Assembly: GCA_963715565.1 (NCBI GenBank) | Contig: OY970256.1 | Coordinates: 5,890,001 to 5,954,000, forward strand | DNA: 64,000 nt | Direction: 5' to 3' | Origin: JACVRN01 sp963715565 | GTDB lineage: Bacteria; Acidobacteriota; Blastocatellia; Pyrinomonadales; Pyrinomonadaceae | In this document: in pieces, positions 34,117 through 43,480 of the stretch | Position numbering within the stretch: position 1 is the stretch's first letter | Layout of the letters: each line of letters starts with the position of its first letter | Made by a program: the position numbers and the translations under genes | The notes under the pieces: generated by a model | Databases searched by the model: none | Told to the model about the DNA's origin: nothing | The model's input: the letters and a program-made list of their open reading frames with translations, nothing else

Positions 34117-37005
34117 ATGACTCAGCCTCATCCAATCCAGTCGGGCCCGAACGCGGCTCAGTCGGAGGCAATTCGGGCGACCGCAGGCCCGGTGCAGATC
34201 ATCGCCGGCCCCGGTTCCGGCAAAACTTTCACGCTCGTTGAGCGGATCGCCGAACTGATTACCGGGGAGGGTGCGACCCCCGAAAATCTACTGGTGGTGA
34301 CTTTCACAGACAAAGCTGCGCAAGAACTAATCACGCGCGTCTCCAGCAAGCTCGACCAACTCGGCGTTCGGTTCAACCTCAACGAGATGTACCTGGGCAC
34401 TTTCCACTCAATCTGCCTGCGCCTCCTTCAGGAGAATAGGGAATACACGAGGCTCAGGCGCAACTTCACGATGATGGATGAGTTCGACCAGAAGTATTTT
34501 CTGTACGAGCACCTCGACTCTTACAAGGAGATCCCTGGGCACGAGCATATCCTCGGGGGCTCGGAGAAAACCTCCTCGTGGACGAAGTCCGAAAACCTGT
34601 TGAAATGGGTCAACAAGGTCAGCGAGGAGGCGCTTAACCCCGAGCGCCTGACTGCCTCTGACGATGAACGCATTGTGGCGCTCGGCCTCTGTTACAAGCT
34701 CTACCATAGGCATCTCGACGAAGCGAACGCGCTCGACTTTTCAACCATTCAGGTTGAGGCGCTGCGCCTCATTGAAAACCATCCTTCGGTGCTCGCCGGA
34801 CTGCGGGAAAAAATCAAGTACCTGATGGTCGATGAGTATCAAGATACGAATACCATTCAGGAAAGGATTCTCTTCGCCCTTGCCGGTGGAAAGCCCAACA
34901 TTTGCGTCGTGGGTGACGACGACCAGGGCCTCTACAGGTTCCGTGGGGCGACCATCCGAAACATCCTTGAGTTCAAAGACAAGTTTCAGAAGGGCCAGTG
35001 TAAGCAGATACCCCTCACGGTCAATTATCGTTCTCACCCGGGCATCATCAGCTTTTTCAACGAGTGGATGGAATCGAAGGACTGGAGGTGGAACGGCAGA
35101 ACTTTTCGCCTAGAGAAGGAGATCGTGCCGCGGCCCGGCGAATTCCCGCAGGTGCCGGCGGTGCTCAAAGCCTCCGTCAAGGGCACGCCCGAGGAATGGC
35201 ATGAAGAGGTGCTCACATTTCTGCGCGCGCTAAGGGGCTGCGGCACGCTGAAGGACTGGAATCAGGTGGCGTTCCTCTTCCGCTCGGTAAAGAACCCGAA
35301 GGTGGTTGCACTCGCCAGATATCTAGAGTCGCACGGCACCCCGGTATACTCGCCGAGGTCTAACCTGTTCTTCGAGCGCGAGGAGGTCCGCCTGATGATA
35401 GGCGCGCTGATCTTCCTCTTCCCGCAGTTCCCTCAAACGCGCGCGTGGAAGCCGGACGCGCACTTACACATCTGGGACTACTACGACCGGTGCTTCGAAG
35501 CTTTCGCCAAAGAACTCCGGAAGGCGGAGAACGCCGATCTGCTTGAGTGGGCGCGCCGCCGGGCGCGGACGCACCTGACGCTCGCCGAGAACGCTGACTA
35601 CGCCTTCTCCGGCCTCTTCTACCAGTTGCTTCACTTCCCCCTCTTCAGCCGGTATCTGGGCGATAACTCTCTCGGCGACGTGATGGAGAGCCGTCCGGCG
35701 CGGAACCTGTCGCTCTTCTCGCGACTACTGAACAAGTTCGAGTATCTGCATCGGGTGACAGTGCTCAACCCTACATACCTCGATAAGAACATCAGGAACC
35801 TGTTCAATCAATTCCTGCGCTTTCTGAAGGACGGAGGCATCTTCGAGTATGAGGATACTGAAGAGTACGCGCCATCAGGCTGTGTTTCTTTTCTGACGGT
35901 TCATCAGGCTAAGGGGCTAGAGTTCCCGGTCGTGATCGTTGGCTCGCTGGATTCGGTGCCGCGCCGGACACACACCGAACTCGACGAGGTGCTGGAGGAG
36001 AATTATCTGGAGAAGCCGCCTTTCGAGCCGCTCGACCGGATCAAGTTTTACGACTTCTGGCGACTCTACTACACGGCCTTCTCACGGGCCCAGAACCTGC
36101 TGGTGCTCTCCTGTCAAGAGAAGGACAGCAAGGGGCAGACGCCGTCCAAGTACTTCGCTGATTGTTATAAGTCGGTGCCCTCATGGCGCTCGCCTACTTT
36201 GGATCTCCGGCAGATCAAACTGGACGACATCAAGCAGTCTGATTTGAAGAAGCAGTACTCCTTCACCTCACATATCACCCTGTTTGAGAACTGCTCGGAG
36301 CAGTACCGCTTCTTCAAGGAGCTTGAGTTCTCGCCAGTGCGCGCAAACCCCATCGTCTTCGGCCTGCTGATTCACCAGACCATCGAAGACATACACAAGG
36401 CTGCGCTCCGCAGGGAGGAACACAAGATAACACCAGAGCAGATTGACATCTGGTTCAACGTTAACTACGCAAACATCTCCAAGAGCCAACGCGTCTACCT
36501 AGCGCCGACGGTCTTGGAAGCCGCGCGCCGGCAGATCGGACTCTACGTCGAGCGTGAGGGGAAGGACTGGTCGCGCCTCAAGGAGGCCGAGGTCGACGTC
36601 TCATTAGTTAAAGACACGTACATCCTCAAAGGCACCATCGACCTCATCAGTGGCGAGGACGACACGGTTGAGATCATCGATTTCAAGTCGGAGAAGAAGC
36701 CCGACCTGTTTAGCGCCGACGGCAAGGCTAAGATAGACCGCTATCGTCGGCAGCTTGAGGTCTACGCCCACATTGTAGAGGAGCGGACGGGCCATAAGGT
36801 CAGCAAGACGCATCTTTATTATACCGGTGAAGAGGCCGGCAATCCTTACGTAACTTTCCCGAAAAACCGCCAATCCATCAGCGCAACGGTACAGGCTTTT
36901 GATTCAGTCGTCGCGCGCATTGAAAGCAAGGATTTCACGCTCGCGCAGCGTCCCGTCAAGCTATGCGAGGCCTGCGACATGAAGCACTACTGTGACGCTA
37001 AATAA
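34117..37005 (+). CDS. UvrD-like SF1 helicase with C-terminal Fe-S nuclease
   Basis: 962 residues from ATG at 34117; longer readings would overlap the previous gene. Helicase motifs: AGPGSGKTFTLVERI, VTFTDKAAQEL, MVDEYQDTN, VVGDDDQGLYRFRGA, LTVNYRSHPG, TVHQAKGLEFPVVIVG and YYTAFSRAQNLLVL. The C-terminal nuclease has EIIDFKSEKKP and YRRQLEVYAHI (PD-(D/E)XK D/ExK and QxxxY). A Cys in ENCSEQYRFF plus CEACDMKHYC can hold a 4Fe-4S cluster, as in AddB and Cas4. It lies 15 bases before mod and forms an operon with mod and res, so it probably processes cut phage DNA. Confidence 0.88.
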   Translation: MTQPHPIQSGPNAAQSEAIRATAGPVQIIAGPGSGKTFTLVERIAELITGEGATPENLLVVTFTDKAAQELITRVSSKLDQLGVRFNLNEMYLGTFHSICLRLLQENREYTRLRRNFTMMDEFDQKYFLYEHLDSYKEIPGHEHILGGSEKTSSWTKSENLLKWVNKVSEEALNPERLTASDDERIVALGLCYKLYHRHLDEANALDFSTIQVEALRLIENHPSVLAGLREKIKYLMVDEYQDTNTIQERILFALAGGKPNICVVGDDDQGLYRFRGATIRNILEFKDKFQKGQCKQIPLTVNYRSHPGIISFFNEWMESKDWRWNGRTFRLEKEIVPRPGEFPQVPAVLKASVKGTPEEWHEEVLTFLRALRGCGTLKDWNQVAFLFRSVKNPKVVALARYLESHGTPVYSPRSNLFFEREEVRLMIGALIFLFPQFPQTRAWKPDAHLHIWDYYDRCFEAFAKELRKAENADLLEWARRRARTHLTLAENADYAFSGLFYQLLHFPLFSRYLGDNSLGDVMESRPARNLSLFSRLLNKFEYLHRVTVLNPTYLDKNIRNLFNQFLRFLKDGGIFEYEDTEEYAPSGCVSFLTVHQAKGLEFPVVIVGSLDSVPRRTHTELDEVLEENYLEKPPFEPLDRIKFYDFWRLYYTAFSRAQNLLVLSCQEKDSKGQTPSKYFADCYKSVPSWRSPTLDLRQIKLDDIKQSDLKKQYSFTSHITLFENCSEQYRFFKELEFSPVRANPIVFGLLIHQTIEDIHKAALRREEHKITPEQIDIWFNVNYANISKSQRVYLAPTVLEAARRQIGLYVEREGKDWSRLKEAEVDVSLVKDTYILKGTIDLISGEDDTVEIIDFKSEKKPDLFSADGKAKIDRYRRQLEVYAHIVEERTGHKVSKTHLYYTGEEAGNPYVTFPKNRQSISATVQAFDSVVARIESKDFTLAQRPVKLCEACDMKHYCDAK

Positions 37006-37020
37006 CCGGGTAAGAGAAGA

Positions 37021-38886
37021 ATGTCGAGAAACAGAAACCTTAGCCTAACCGCCGACAAGGAGACTGTCGAGAAGCACGAGTTCGAGCCGATCCAGGGCTA
37101 CCCGATGCTTAAGTGGCAGGGGAAGCGCCCGTTCACCTCGACACAGTACTACCCGGCGCAGTTGAAGGAGATTTACGGGCCGGAAATCGGCGGCTGGAGG
37201 AACAAGATCTACTGGGGCGATAATCTCCAAGTCATGAGCCATCTGCTCAAATACTATCGGGGCAAGGTCAACCTGATTTACATCGATCCGCCGTATGACT
37301 CAAGGGCCGATTTCAAGAAGAAAATTCAACTGCGGGGCCGCAAAGTCATGAATGACATGAGCGCCTTCGAGGAGAAGCAGTACACGGACATCTGGATCAA
37401 CGACGAGTACCTACAGTTCATGTACGAGCGCTTGATCATCATGCGGGAACTCCTAACTGATGATGGATCGCTCTACCTGCACTGCGACTGGCATAAGGGG
37501 CATTACTTGCGCTGCATCCTTGATGAGGTCTTCGGCCCACAGTCGTTCCGTAACGAGATAGTCTGGTACTACTTCAACAAAATGCAGGGAAACGTCAACC
37601 GGTTTGCCTCTAACCATGACGTCCTCTACTTCTACTCGAAGTCGCCCAATTTCACCTTCGACAGGATCAGAGAGCGAAGGGATAAGCCCGTCCAGCAGAT
37701 CAAGCGTGCCTGGGATAAGGAGAGCCAGTCGCTAGTTAATGCGAGGGATGAGCAGGGGAATATCATCTACATCACCGCAACCCACAAGACAGTCGACGAT
37801 GTGTGGCGGCTGCCGATGCTTCAGCCGGCTGATCAGACGGAACTGGTGAACTACCCGACGCAGAAGCCGGAGGCGCTCATCGAGCGGGTCGTCCGCGCCG
37901 CGACTAAGCCGGGCGACCTGGTTTTAGACAGCTTCATGGGTTCAGGCACGACTCTGGCTGTGGCACTGAAGCTGGGGAGGCGCTTCATCGGGGCCGACAT
38001 GAACTTGGGCGCGATACAGATTGCCAAGACGCGGCTCATCGGTATCGCCGATAAGGTGGGAGACGGGAAGTCCTACGTACCGAACATAAAGAACGGCCTG
38101 GACGACTACGCTGAGGCATCGCTCTTTGAGGAGGACACGGAGGAAGAGGGCGGCGGCAGGGTAAAAATCGAGAGGTGGTACACGGGCTTCGAGTTTTACA
38201 ACGTCAACCACTACGACGTGTTCCGCAACCCCGTGCAGGCGAAAGAGCTGCTGGTTGAGGCGCTTGAGATCCAACCCCTAGTGTCCGCCTCGGCCGGCGT
38301 CTATGACGGTGAGAAGGACGGGCGCATGGTGAAGGTCATGCCCATAAACCGGATCGCCACTCGCGCAGACCTCAATGAACTGATCGCTGGCTTCGACTAT
38401 AAGACTTTCGAGCGCAGGCAGGTGGAGAGCCCGAACAGGCCGGTGGAGAAGCTCCTACTTGTGTGCATGGGCCACGAGCCTGACTTGGCCGCGCACCTCA
38501 AGACGGAACTGCATCCCTTCAAGATAGACGTCGAGGTCTTGGACGTCCTCAGAGACGAGTCTCGCCTCGAGTTTAAGCGCTCATCAGAGGCGCTGTTGAC
38601 GTTGAAGAGGGGCAGTCTTGTAATCAATCGCTTTTATCCGATGAACCTCCTTCAGAAGCTGAGTTTGATGAAGGAGGATGTGAAGGACTGGCGCGAGTTG
38701 GTCGAGTCTGTGATGATCGACTGGAATTACGACGGGGCGGTGCTCACGCCCGCAGTGGTTGACGTGCCGGGCAACGATAACATGGTGAACGGCTCCTACC
38801 CCATCCCGAAGGAAGCAGGGACGATCAGGGTCAAGATCACCGACCTAATCTCGGAATCGTGGGAAGGGGAGATTCAGCATGGCTAG
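37021..38886 (+). CDS. Type III restriction-modification DNA methyltransferase (Mod)
   Basis: 621 residues. NLIYIDPPYDSRADFKKK (catalytic D-P-P-Y near residue 88) precedes VLDSFMGSGTTLAVALKLGRRFIG (SAM-binding F-x-G-x-G near residue 305). This is the beta-class N6-adenine/N4-cytosine order typical of Mod. A segment between them and the C-terminal 250 residues would give target recognition. It overlaps res by 8 bases. As in other type III systems it should be needed for both modification and cleavage. Confidence 0.9.
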   Translation: MSRNRNLSLTADKETVEKHEFEPIQGYPMLKWQGKRPFTSTQYYPAQLKEIYGPEIGGWRNKIYWGDNLQVMSHLLKYYRGKVNLIYIDPPYDSRADFKKKIQLRGRKVMNDMSAFEEKQYTDIWINDEYLQFMYERLIIMRELLTDDGSLYLHCDWHKGHYLRCILDEVFGPQSFRNEIVWYYFNKMQGNVNRFASNHDVLYFYSKSPNFTFDRIRERRDKPVQQIKRAWDKESQSLVNARDEQGNIIYITATHKTVDDVWRLPMLQPADQTELVNYPTQKPEALIERVVRAATKPGDLVLDSFMGSGTTLAVALKLGRRFIGADMNLGAIQIAKTRLIGIADKVGDGKSYVPNIKNGLDDYAEASLFEEDTEEEGGGRVKIERWYTGFEFYNVNHYDVFRNPVQAKELLVEALEIQPLVSASAGVYDGEKDGRMVKVMPINRIATRADLNELIAGFDYKTFERRQVESPNRPVEKLLLVCMGHEPDLAAHLKTELHPFKIDVEVLDVLRDESRLEFKRSSEALLTLKRGSLVINRFYPMNLLQKLSLMKEDVKDWRELVESVMIDWNYDGAVLTPAVVDVPGNDNMVNGSYPIPKEAGTIRVKITDLISESWEGEIQHG

Positions 38887-41506
38887 TAAAACGCGCGGCC
38901 CGGTCTCCGGCCTCGACCTTGATTTCGCGTTCTTCACCTACCTCCACCAGTTTTACCGGACGGAGCGCGGTGAGGCGCGGCGACACTACAAGGAGCTTAG
39001 CAAGAGGTTTCTCGACTTCAACAACCCGGAGAATGCCACAGCTTTCCTGCGCACGCCTCAGTACGAGGCGCTGGAGATGTACGTATTCCTGAAGGAGTTT
39101 CTGGACAACACCCGCATCCACGAGATATTCGAAGGCTGGTACTACAGGACGGGACGCTTCGCGGGACGCAAAGACGTGGGGTTGGCGGGCGAGCAGATGG
39201 GCATCTTCGGCCAGTTCGATGACAGGCAATACAAAGCCGTCTTCGACCGTATGCGGCAGTCGGATGGCCTTTACCCGAACTACATCTTCGCCCTGACGAT
39301 GGGGACAGGAAAGACCATCCTCATGGCGACCTGCATCTTCTATGAGTTCATCCTCTCAAATAAATTCCCGAAAGACCCGCGCTTCTGCCACAACGCGCTC
39401 GTGTTCGCGCCAGACCGGACGGTGCTCCAGGCCCTAAAGGAGATTCAGACGTTCGACATGAGTCTGGTTATCCCGCCAGAGTACGCCAATTTCCTGAGCA
39501 CGCATGTGCAGTTTCACTTCCTGGAGGAAGCCGGCACCTCACTCTCGACCATAGACAGGTCGCGCTTTAACATCATCATCTCGAATACGCAGAAGATTAT
39601 TCTGAAGAGACAGCACAAGGAGCAGGGAACTGCTGGCAGGCTCTTCGGAAGCGGAAAGGCACTTTACCAGGCGGGGAGCGTCTATGAAGAGTTCTCGGAT
39701 CTCTACGGCGACTTGGACGCACCACGCGACGAAGGCGATCTCATCCTGAACCAGCGCTTCTCTAAACTCTCGCGGCTAGAGCAGCTAGGTGTTTACGTGG
39801 ATGAGGCGCATCACGCCTTTGGCTCTCAGCTTGCGAAAGACATGGGGGTCGAGAAGTCGGCGACCTCGCTGCGCGTCACAATCAATAAGTTGGCGGAGAG
39901 CCTCCAGCGCGCAGGTTCTCGCGTAGTGGCCTGCTACAACTACACCGGTACGCCCTACGTGAAAAACCAGGTTCTCCCCGAGGTTGTCTATGCTTACGGC
40001 CTCAAGCACGCTATCGACAATGAGTACCTAAAGGAGGTCAAGCTCCACAGCTATACCAACCCGCGTACACGTGAGTTCGTTAACGCAGCGGTCAAACACT
40101 TTTGGGAAGCAGTTGGAGAGGATCGGGGCCGCACTGAGGGGATGCTCCCAAAGCTTGCTTTCTTCGCCTCGACCATTGAGGAATTGCAGAACGAGCTGAG
40201 GTCGGCGGTAGAGGCGGCGCTAATCAAATACGGTATTCCGCTTTCGCGGATTCTCGTAAACGTTGGCGACAATAAAATCACTTCTAACGACGACATTAGG
40301 GAATTCAACCGCCTGGATACATGCGACTCGGAGAAGCAGTTCGTCCTGCTCGTCAACAAGGGGCGCGAAGGGTGGAACTGCCGGTCGCTTTTCGGCGTCG
40401 CACTCTTCCGCAAGCCCAAGTCGCGCATCTTCGTTCTCCAAGCCACGATGCGGTGCCTTCGCGCGATTAGTGAGGTGCAGCAGACGGGCCACGTCTACCT
40501 GTCAGCCGAGAACACGCAGATTCTCGAAGAGGAGTTGCAGCAGAACTTCCGCGTCGACATCGAGAGCCTCCGGCGGTCGAACGAGAACAAGCGGGTCTAC
40601 GAAATCCGCCCGGTGCCACCTCCGGTTAAGATCACTTTGAAGCGCATCCGTAAGCTCCACCAGTTGCGGGAGAGGGCGATCAAGAAAGGCACCGTTATCG
40701 GCATAGAGTCGGTCGACACAGAGAAATACAGGCTGGTCCACACCGAGCGGGATGGGCTGTCGTTTACCGGTGCCGCTCGGCAGGAGGATTTAACCTCGGA
40801 GAAGGAGCAGCGCACTTTCAGCCGGATGATGCTGGTGGCCGAGATCGCACGCTACCTAAACCTTCCATGCCTGCGTGTCGAGGAGATTCTCAACAACACG
40901 GCCGAGCGCACAGACGCTGTCCTTGAAATCGTAAACGAATACAACGAGGTGCTCTACGACTGGGTGATTCCCCGCCTCTTCAAAGAGGTCTACGACCTTG
41001 TGCCCTTTGAACACCATGAGGAGATCGAAGTTGAGTTGGTGAAGGTGCCGCCGGAGGGTGTCTATCGAAAGCTAGCCGACCCGAAGCACGTAGTCCAGCG
41101 TGACGACGAACTAGCCCGGAAGAAAGTTGATAAGAGTTTTCACTTAGACACCTACTGCTTCGATTCAAGGCCGGAGCACAGGCTGTTTTGGGATCTGCTG
41201 GGAGAACGCCAGATCGGGAAGGTATATTTCACAGGCATGCTGACCCACGGGCAGACTGACTTCTTCATCCAGTACATCGACCCGGAGTCGCATACCGTAC
41301 GTAGCTACTATCCGGATTTCATGTGCCAAAGGGAAGACGGCTCGTGGATGATTGTCGAGGTCAAGCGCGATGACCAGATTGAAACACCCGTCGTCCAGGC
41401 TAAGAAGGAGTCCGCCAGCCAGATTGCTGCTGCCAGCGAGATGGTCTACAGAATCATAAAGGGTACTGACGCTGCGGCTGGCCGCTACAGCCAACTCCTC
41501 CAATGA
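38879..41506 (+). CDS. Type III restriction enzyme, Res subunit
   Basis: 875 residues. The SF2 helicase has ALTMGTGKTILMAT near residue 140, VYVDEAHHAF near 303, NYTGTPYV, NKGREGWNCRSL and QATMRCLRAI (motif VI). The C-terminal endonuclease has YYPDFMCQREDGSWMIVEVK (P-D…E-x-K). The start overlaps the mod stop, which argues for translational coupling. ATP-driven sliding and cleavage with Mod is the expected role. No frameshift is seen. Confidence 0.92.
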   Translation: MASKTRGPVSGLDLDFAFFTYLHQFYRTERGEARRHYKELSKRFLDFNNPENATAFLRTPQYEALEMYVFLKEFLDNTRIHEIFEGWYYRTGRFAGRKDVGLAGEQMGIFGQFDDRQYKAVFDRMRQSDGLYPNYIFALTMGTGKTILMATCIFYEFILSNKFPKDPRFCHNALVFAPDRTVLQALKEIQTFDMSLVIPPEYANFLSTHVQFHFLEEAGTSLSTIDRSRFNIIISNTQKIILKRQHKEQGTAGRLFGSGKALYQAGSVYEEFSDLYGDLDAPRDEGDLILNQRFSKLSRLEQLGVYVDEAHHAFGSQLAKDMGVEKSATSLRVTINKLAESLQRAGSRVVACYNYTGTPYVKNQVLPEVVYAYGLKHAIDNEYLKEVKLHSYTNPRTREFVNAAVKHFWEAVGEDRGRTEGMLPKLAFFASTIEELQNELRSAVEAALIKYGIPLSRILVNVGDNKITSNDDIREFNRLDTCDSEKQFVLLVNKGREGWNCRSLFGVALFRKPKSRIFVLQATMRCLRAISEVQQTGHVYLSAENTQILEEELQQNFRVDIESLRRSNENKRVYEIRPVPPPVKITLKRIRKLHQLRERAIKKGTVIGIESVDTEKYRLVHTERDGLSFTGAARQEDLTSEKEQRTFSRMMLVAEIARYLNLPCLRVEEILNNTAERTDAVLEIVNEYNEVLYDWVIPRLFKEVYDLVPFEHHEEIEVELVKVPPEGVYRKLADPKHVVQRDDELARKKVDKSFHLDTYCFDSRPEHRLFWDLLGERQIGKVYFTGMLTHGQTDFFIQYIDPESHTVRSYYPDFMCQREDGSWMIVEVKRDDQIETPVVQAKKESASQIAAASEMVYRIIKGTDAAAGRYSQLLQ

Positions 41507-41548
41507 ACTCTTGGTTAAAGCGTTTCCGACGACAAAGGAATCTTAGAA

Positions 41549-42112
41549 GTGGACGAACAAGTCATACTGGTAAACAAAAGGGATGAGATCATAGGAGTTG
41601 AAGAGAAGATCAAAGCCCATTTGCTTGGAGCGCTTCACAGAGCATTCTCCATATTTGTTTTTAACGCAGATAGCTTCTTACTTCTGCAAAAGAGGGCCAC
41701 CACAAAATATCATTCCAAAGGTCTCTGGTCGAATACATGTTGCGGGCATCCACGGCCTGGCGAGTCAATAGAGGAGGCCGCCCGCAGGAGGTTGTGGGAG
41801 GAGATGGGATTCCGTTGTGAGACTAAAGAAAGTTTCACGTTCATCTACCGAGCTAAAGTCGATAATGATCTTGTCGAGCACGAATATGACCACGTTCTGG
41901 TCGGTAACTTCGAGGGCAATCCTAATCCTAGCAGAGATGAGGTTGATGATTGGAAGTGGGTAGACTTAGCAACCTTGAAAATAGATATGCAACAAAACCC
42001 CGAAAGTTTTACGTACTGGTTCAGAATCTCTCTTGACGTGCTATGTCACTCAATCGAGCCGGTAACCACATATTCTCAGCCCGACTCGAAATTGCTGCTT
42101 AAAAATGCTTAA
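41549..42112 (+). CDS. idi: Isopentenyl-diphosphate isomerase type 1 (Idi)
   Basis: 187 residues, GTG start. Catalytic Cys is in LWSNTCCGHPRPGES near residue 69, the Nudix box reads EAARRRLWEEMGF, and the metal/catalytic Glu is in VEHEYDHVLVG. The enzyme interconverts IPP and DMAPP, the isoprenoid building blocks. It lies 42 bases after res and overlaps the next gene by 8 bases, forming a pair with it. Confidence 0.93.
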   Translation: MDEQVILVNKRDEIIGVEEKIKAHLLGALHRAFSIFVFNADSFLLLQKRATTKYHSKGLWSNTCCGHPRPGESIEEAARRRLWEEMGFRCETKESFTFIYRAKVDNDLVEHEYDHVLVGNFEGNPNPSRDEVDDWKWVDLATLKIDMQQNPESFTYWFRISLDVLCHSIEPVTTYSQPDSKLLLKNA

Positions 42113-43253
42113 TTATGAAATTATTATAGCTGGTGCCGGACCATCGGGTTCTGCTACTGCGCTTAAGCTCATCAATCTTGACCCTGGTCTTGCCAGCCGA
42201 ATCTTGCTACTTGACAAGGCCGTTTTCCCACGGCCAAAAGTTTGCGCCGGCGGCGTGACTGCGGATGCAGAGCTGATGCTTAGAAAACTCGGTGTCAACA
42301 TTGACTTGCCTGCTGCAACAATTCACATATCTAAGTTCATACTTCCTACTGGTTCCCTATCCGTTCAGCGGCCGAATCACATTAGGGTATTCCGCCGAGA
42401 GGAGTTTGATTACAATCTTTTTCAAAACGCGCGTGCGCGCGGAGTTGTCACTCAGGATGGAGAGGCGGTCCAAAACATCATTCGCACTCCCCACGAAGTT
42501 ATCGTGCAAACGTCGAGGGATGAGTATCAATGTAAGATTTTGATAGGTGCAGATGGTGCCAATAGCATAGTGCGCAAGTTGTTAGACTTGCGCCGAAGTG
42601 AGCGACTCATGATGGCCTTAGAAATATTCGCTCCAGTTGAACAGGTAATGACATCCGATTTAGTTGATAACATGGCCGTTCTTGATTTCAGCCTAACAAG
42701 TGGCGGCTTTCCCGGATACTGTTGGATTTTTCCCACAGTTCATCAAGATCCTCCCATGTTTAGTTTGGGAATCATGGAAGCGCCCTTTGGAAATACTGAT
42801 TCCATCCCCCTGAAAACCGCTTTCGCCCGCTGGCTTAGAGAGCAAGGAATAGACTTGACTCAGTTCAATTTAAAGGGGCATCCTGCGCTACGATATGAAC
42901 CGAGGGCTCGCTGTAGTAAGCCGCGGGTTCTGTTGGTTGGGGACGCAGCGGGAGTCGACCCTCTGCTCGGCGAGGGTATCACCTCAGCACTAGCTTTAGG
43001 AATCATTGCGGCGCAAACTGCTTTTGACGCCATTCGAAAGGGAAACTTCTCTTTCACGGATTATGAGGAGCGAATTCGTTCCAGCTTTATTGGCACTCTG
43101 ATGCGTCGGAGGCGATTGCTTGCTCGTAGGCTTTACACCGATCCAACTTTTGGGCGACGGTACTTGAAGTACGCCGGTCTGCTTAAATGGGTGGCCCTAT
43201 TCGACCCGCAGAGGAGATTTGGGACAATGACTTGGGAGCCGACGTCAGCTTAG
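42105..43253 (+). CDS. Geranylgeranyl reductase family FAD enzyme
   Basis: 382 residues. N-terminal IIIAGAGPSGSATALKLI (FAD G-x-G-x-x-G), ILIGADGANSIVRKLL near residue 148, and VLLVGDAAGVDPLLGEGITSAL near residue 276 (GD motif) are the geranylgeranyl-reductase/p-hydroxybenzoate-hydroxylase-fold signatures. KVCAGGVTADAE near residue 45 matches the G-R family C-G-G segment. It likely reduces prenyl double bonds of a lipid or quinone. It is translationally coupled to idi. Confidence 0.85.
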   Translation: MLNYEIIIAGAGPSGSATALKLINLDPGLASRILLLDKAVFPRPKVCAGGVTADAELMLRKLGVNIDLPAATIHISKFILPTGSLSVQRPNHIRVFRREEFDYNLFQNARARGVVTQDGEAVQNIIRTPHEVIVQTSRDEYQCKILIGADGANSIVRKLLDLRRSERLMMALEIFAPVEQVMTSDLVDNMAVLDFSLTSGGFPGYCWIFPTVHQDPPMFSLGIMEAPFGNTDSIPLKTAFARWLREQGIDLTQFNLKGHPALRYEPRARCSKPRVLLVGDAAGVDPLLGEGITSALALGIIAAQTAFDAIRKGNFSFTDYEERIRSSFIGTLMRRRRLLARRLYTDPTFGRRYLKYAGLLKWVALFDPQRRFGTMTWEPTSA

Positions 43254-43480
43254 AATAGTCCCCGGAATACACCTCTTGGCGCTCGCCGGTAACCGGTCGC
43301 GAGAGGCGTCGCGGTCATCTTCTTCAACACCAAGGGCGAGTAAACGCACATCTCTGAGACAACTGACGAGCTGCGGAGGGTAACCCTCAACAGCATCAGC
43401 CAGAACGTTTCTTGCTTAACCTCTGCTTCTTGTCATCAACCGCCGCTGTCCAAACTCCGCATGATCAAGTGAGCAAACAT

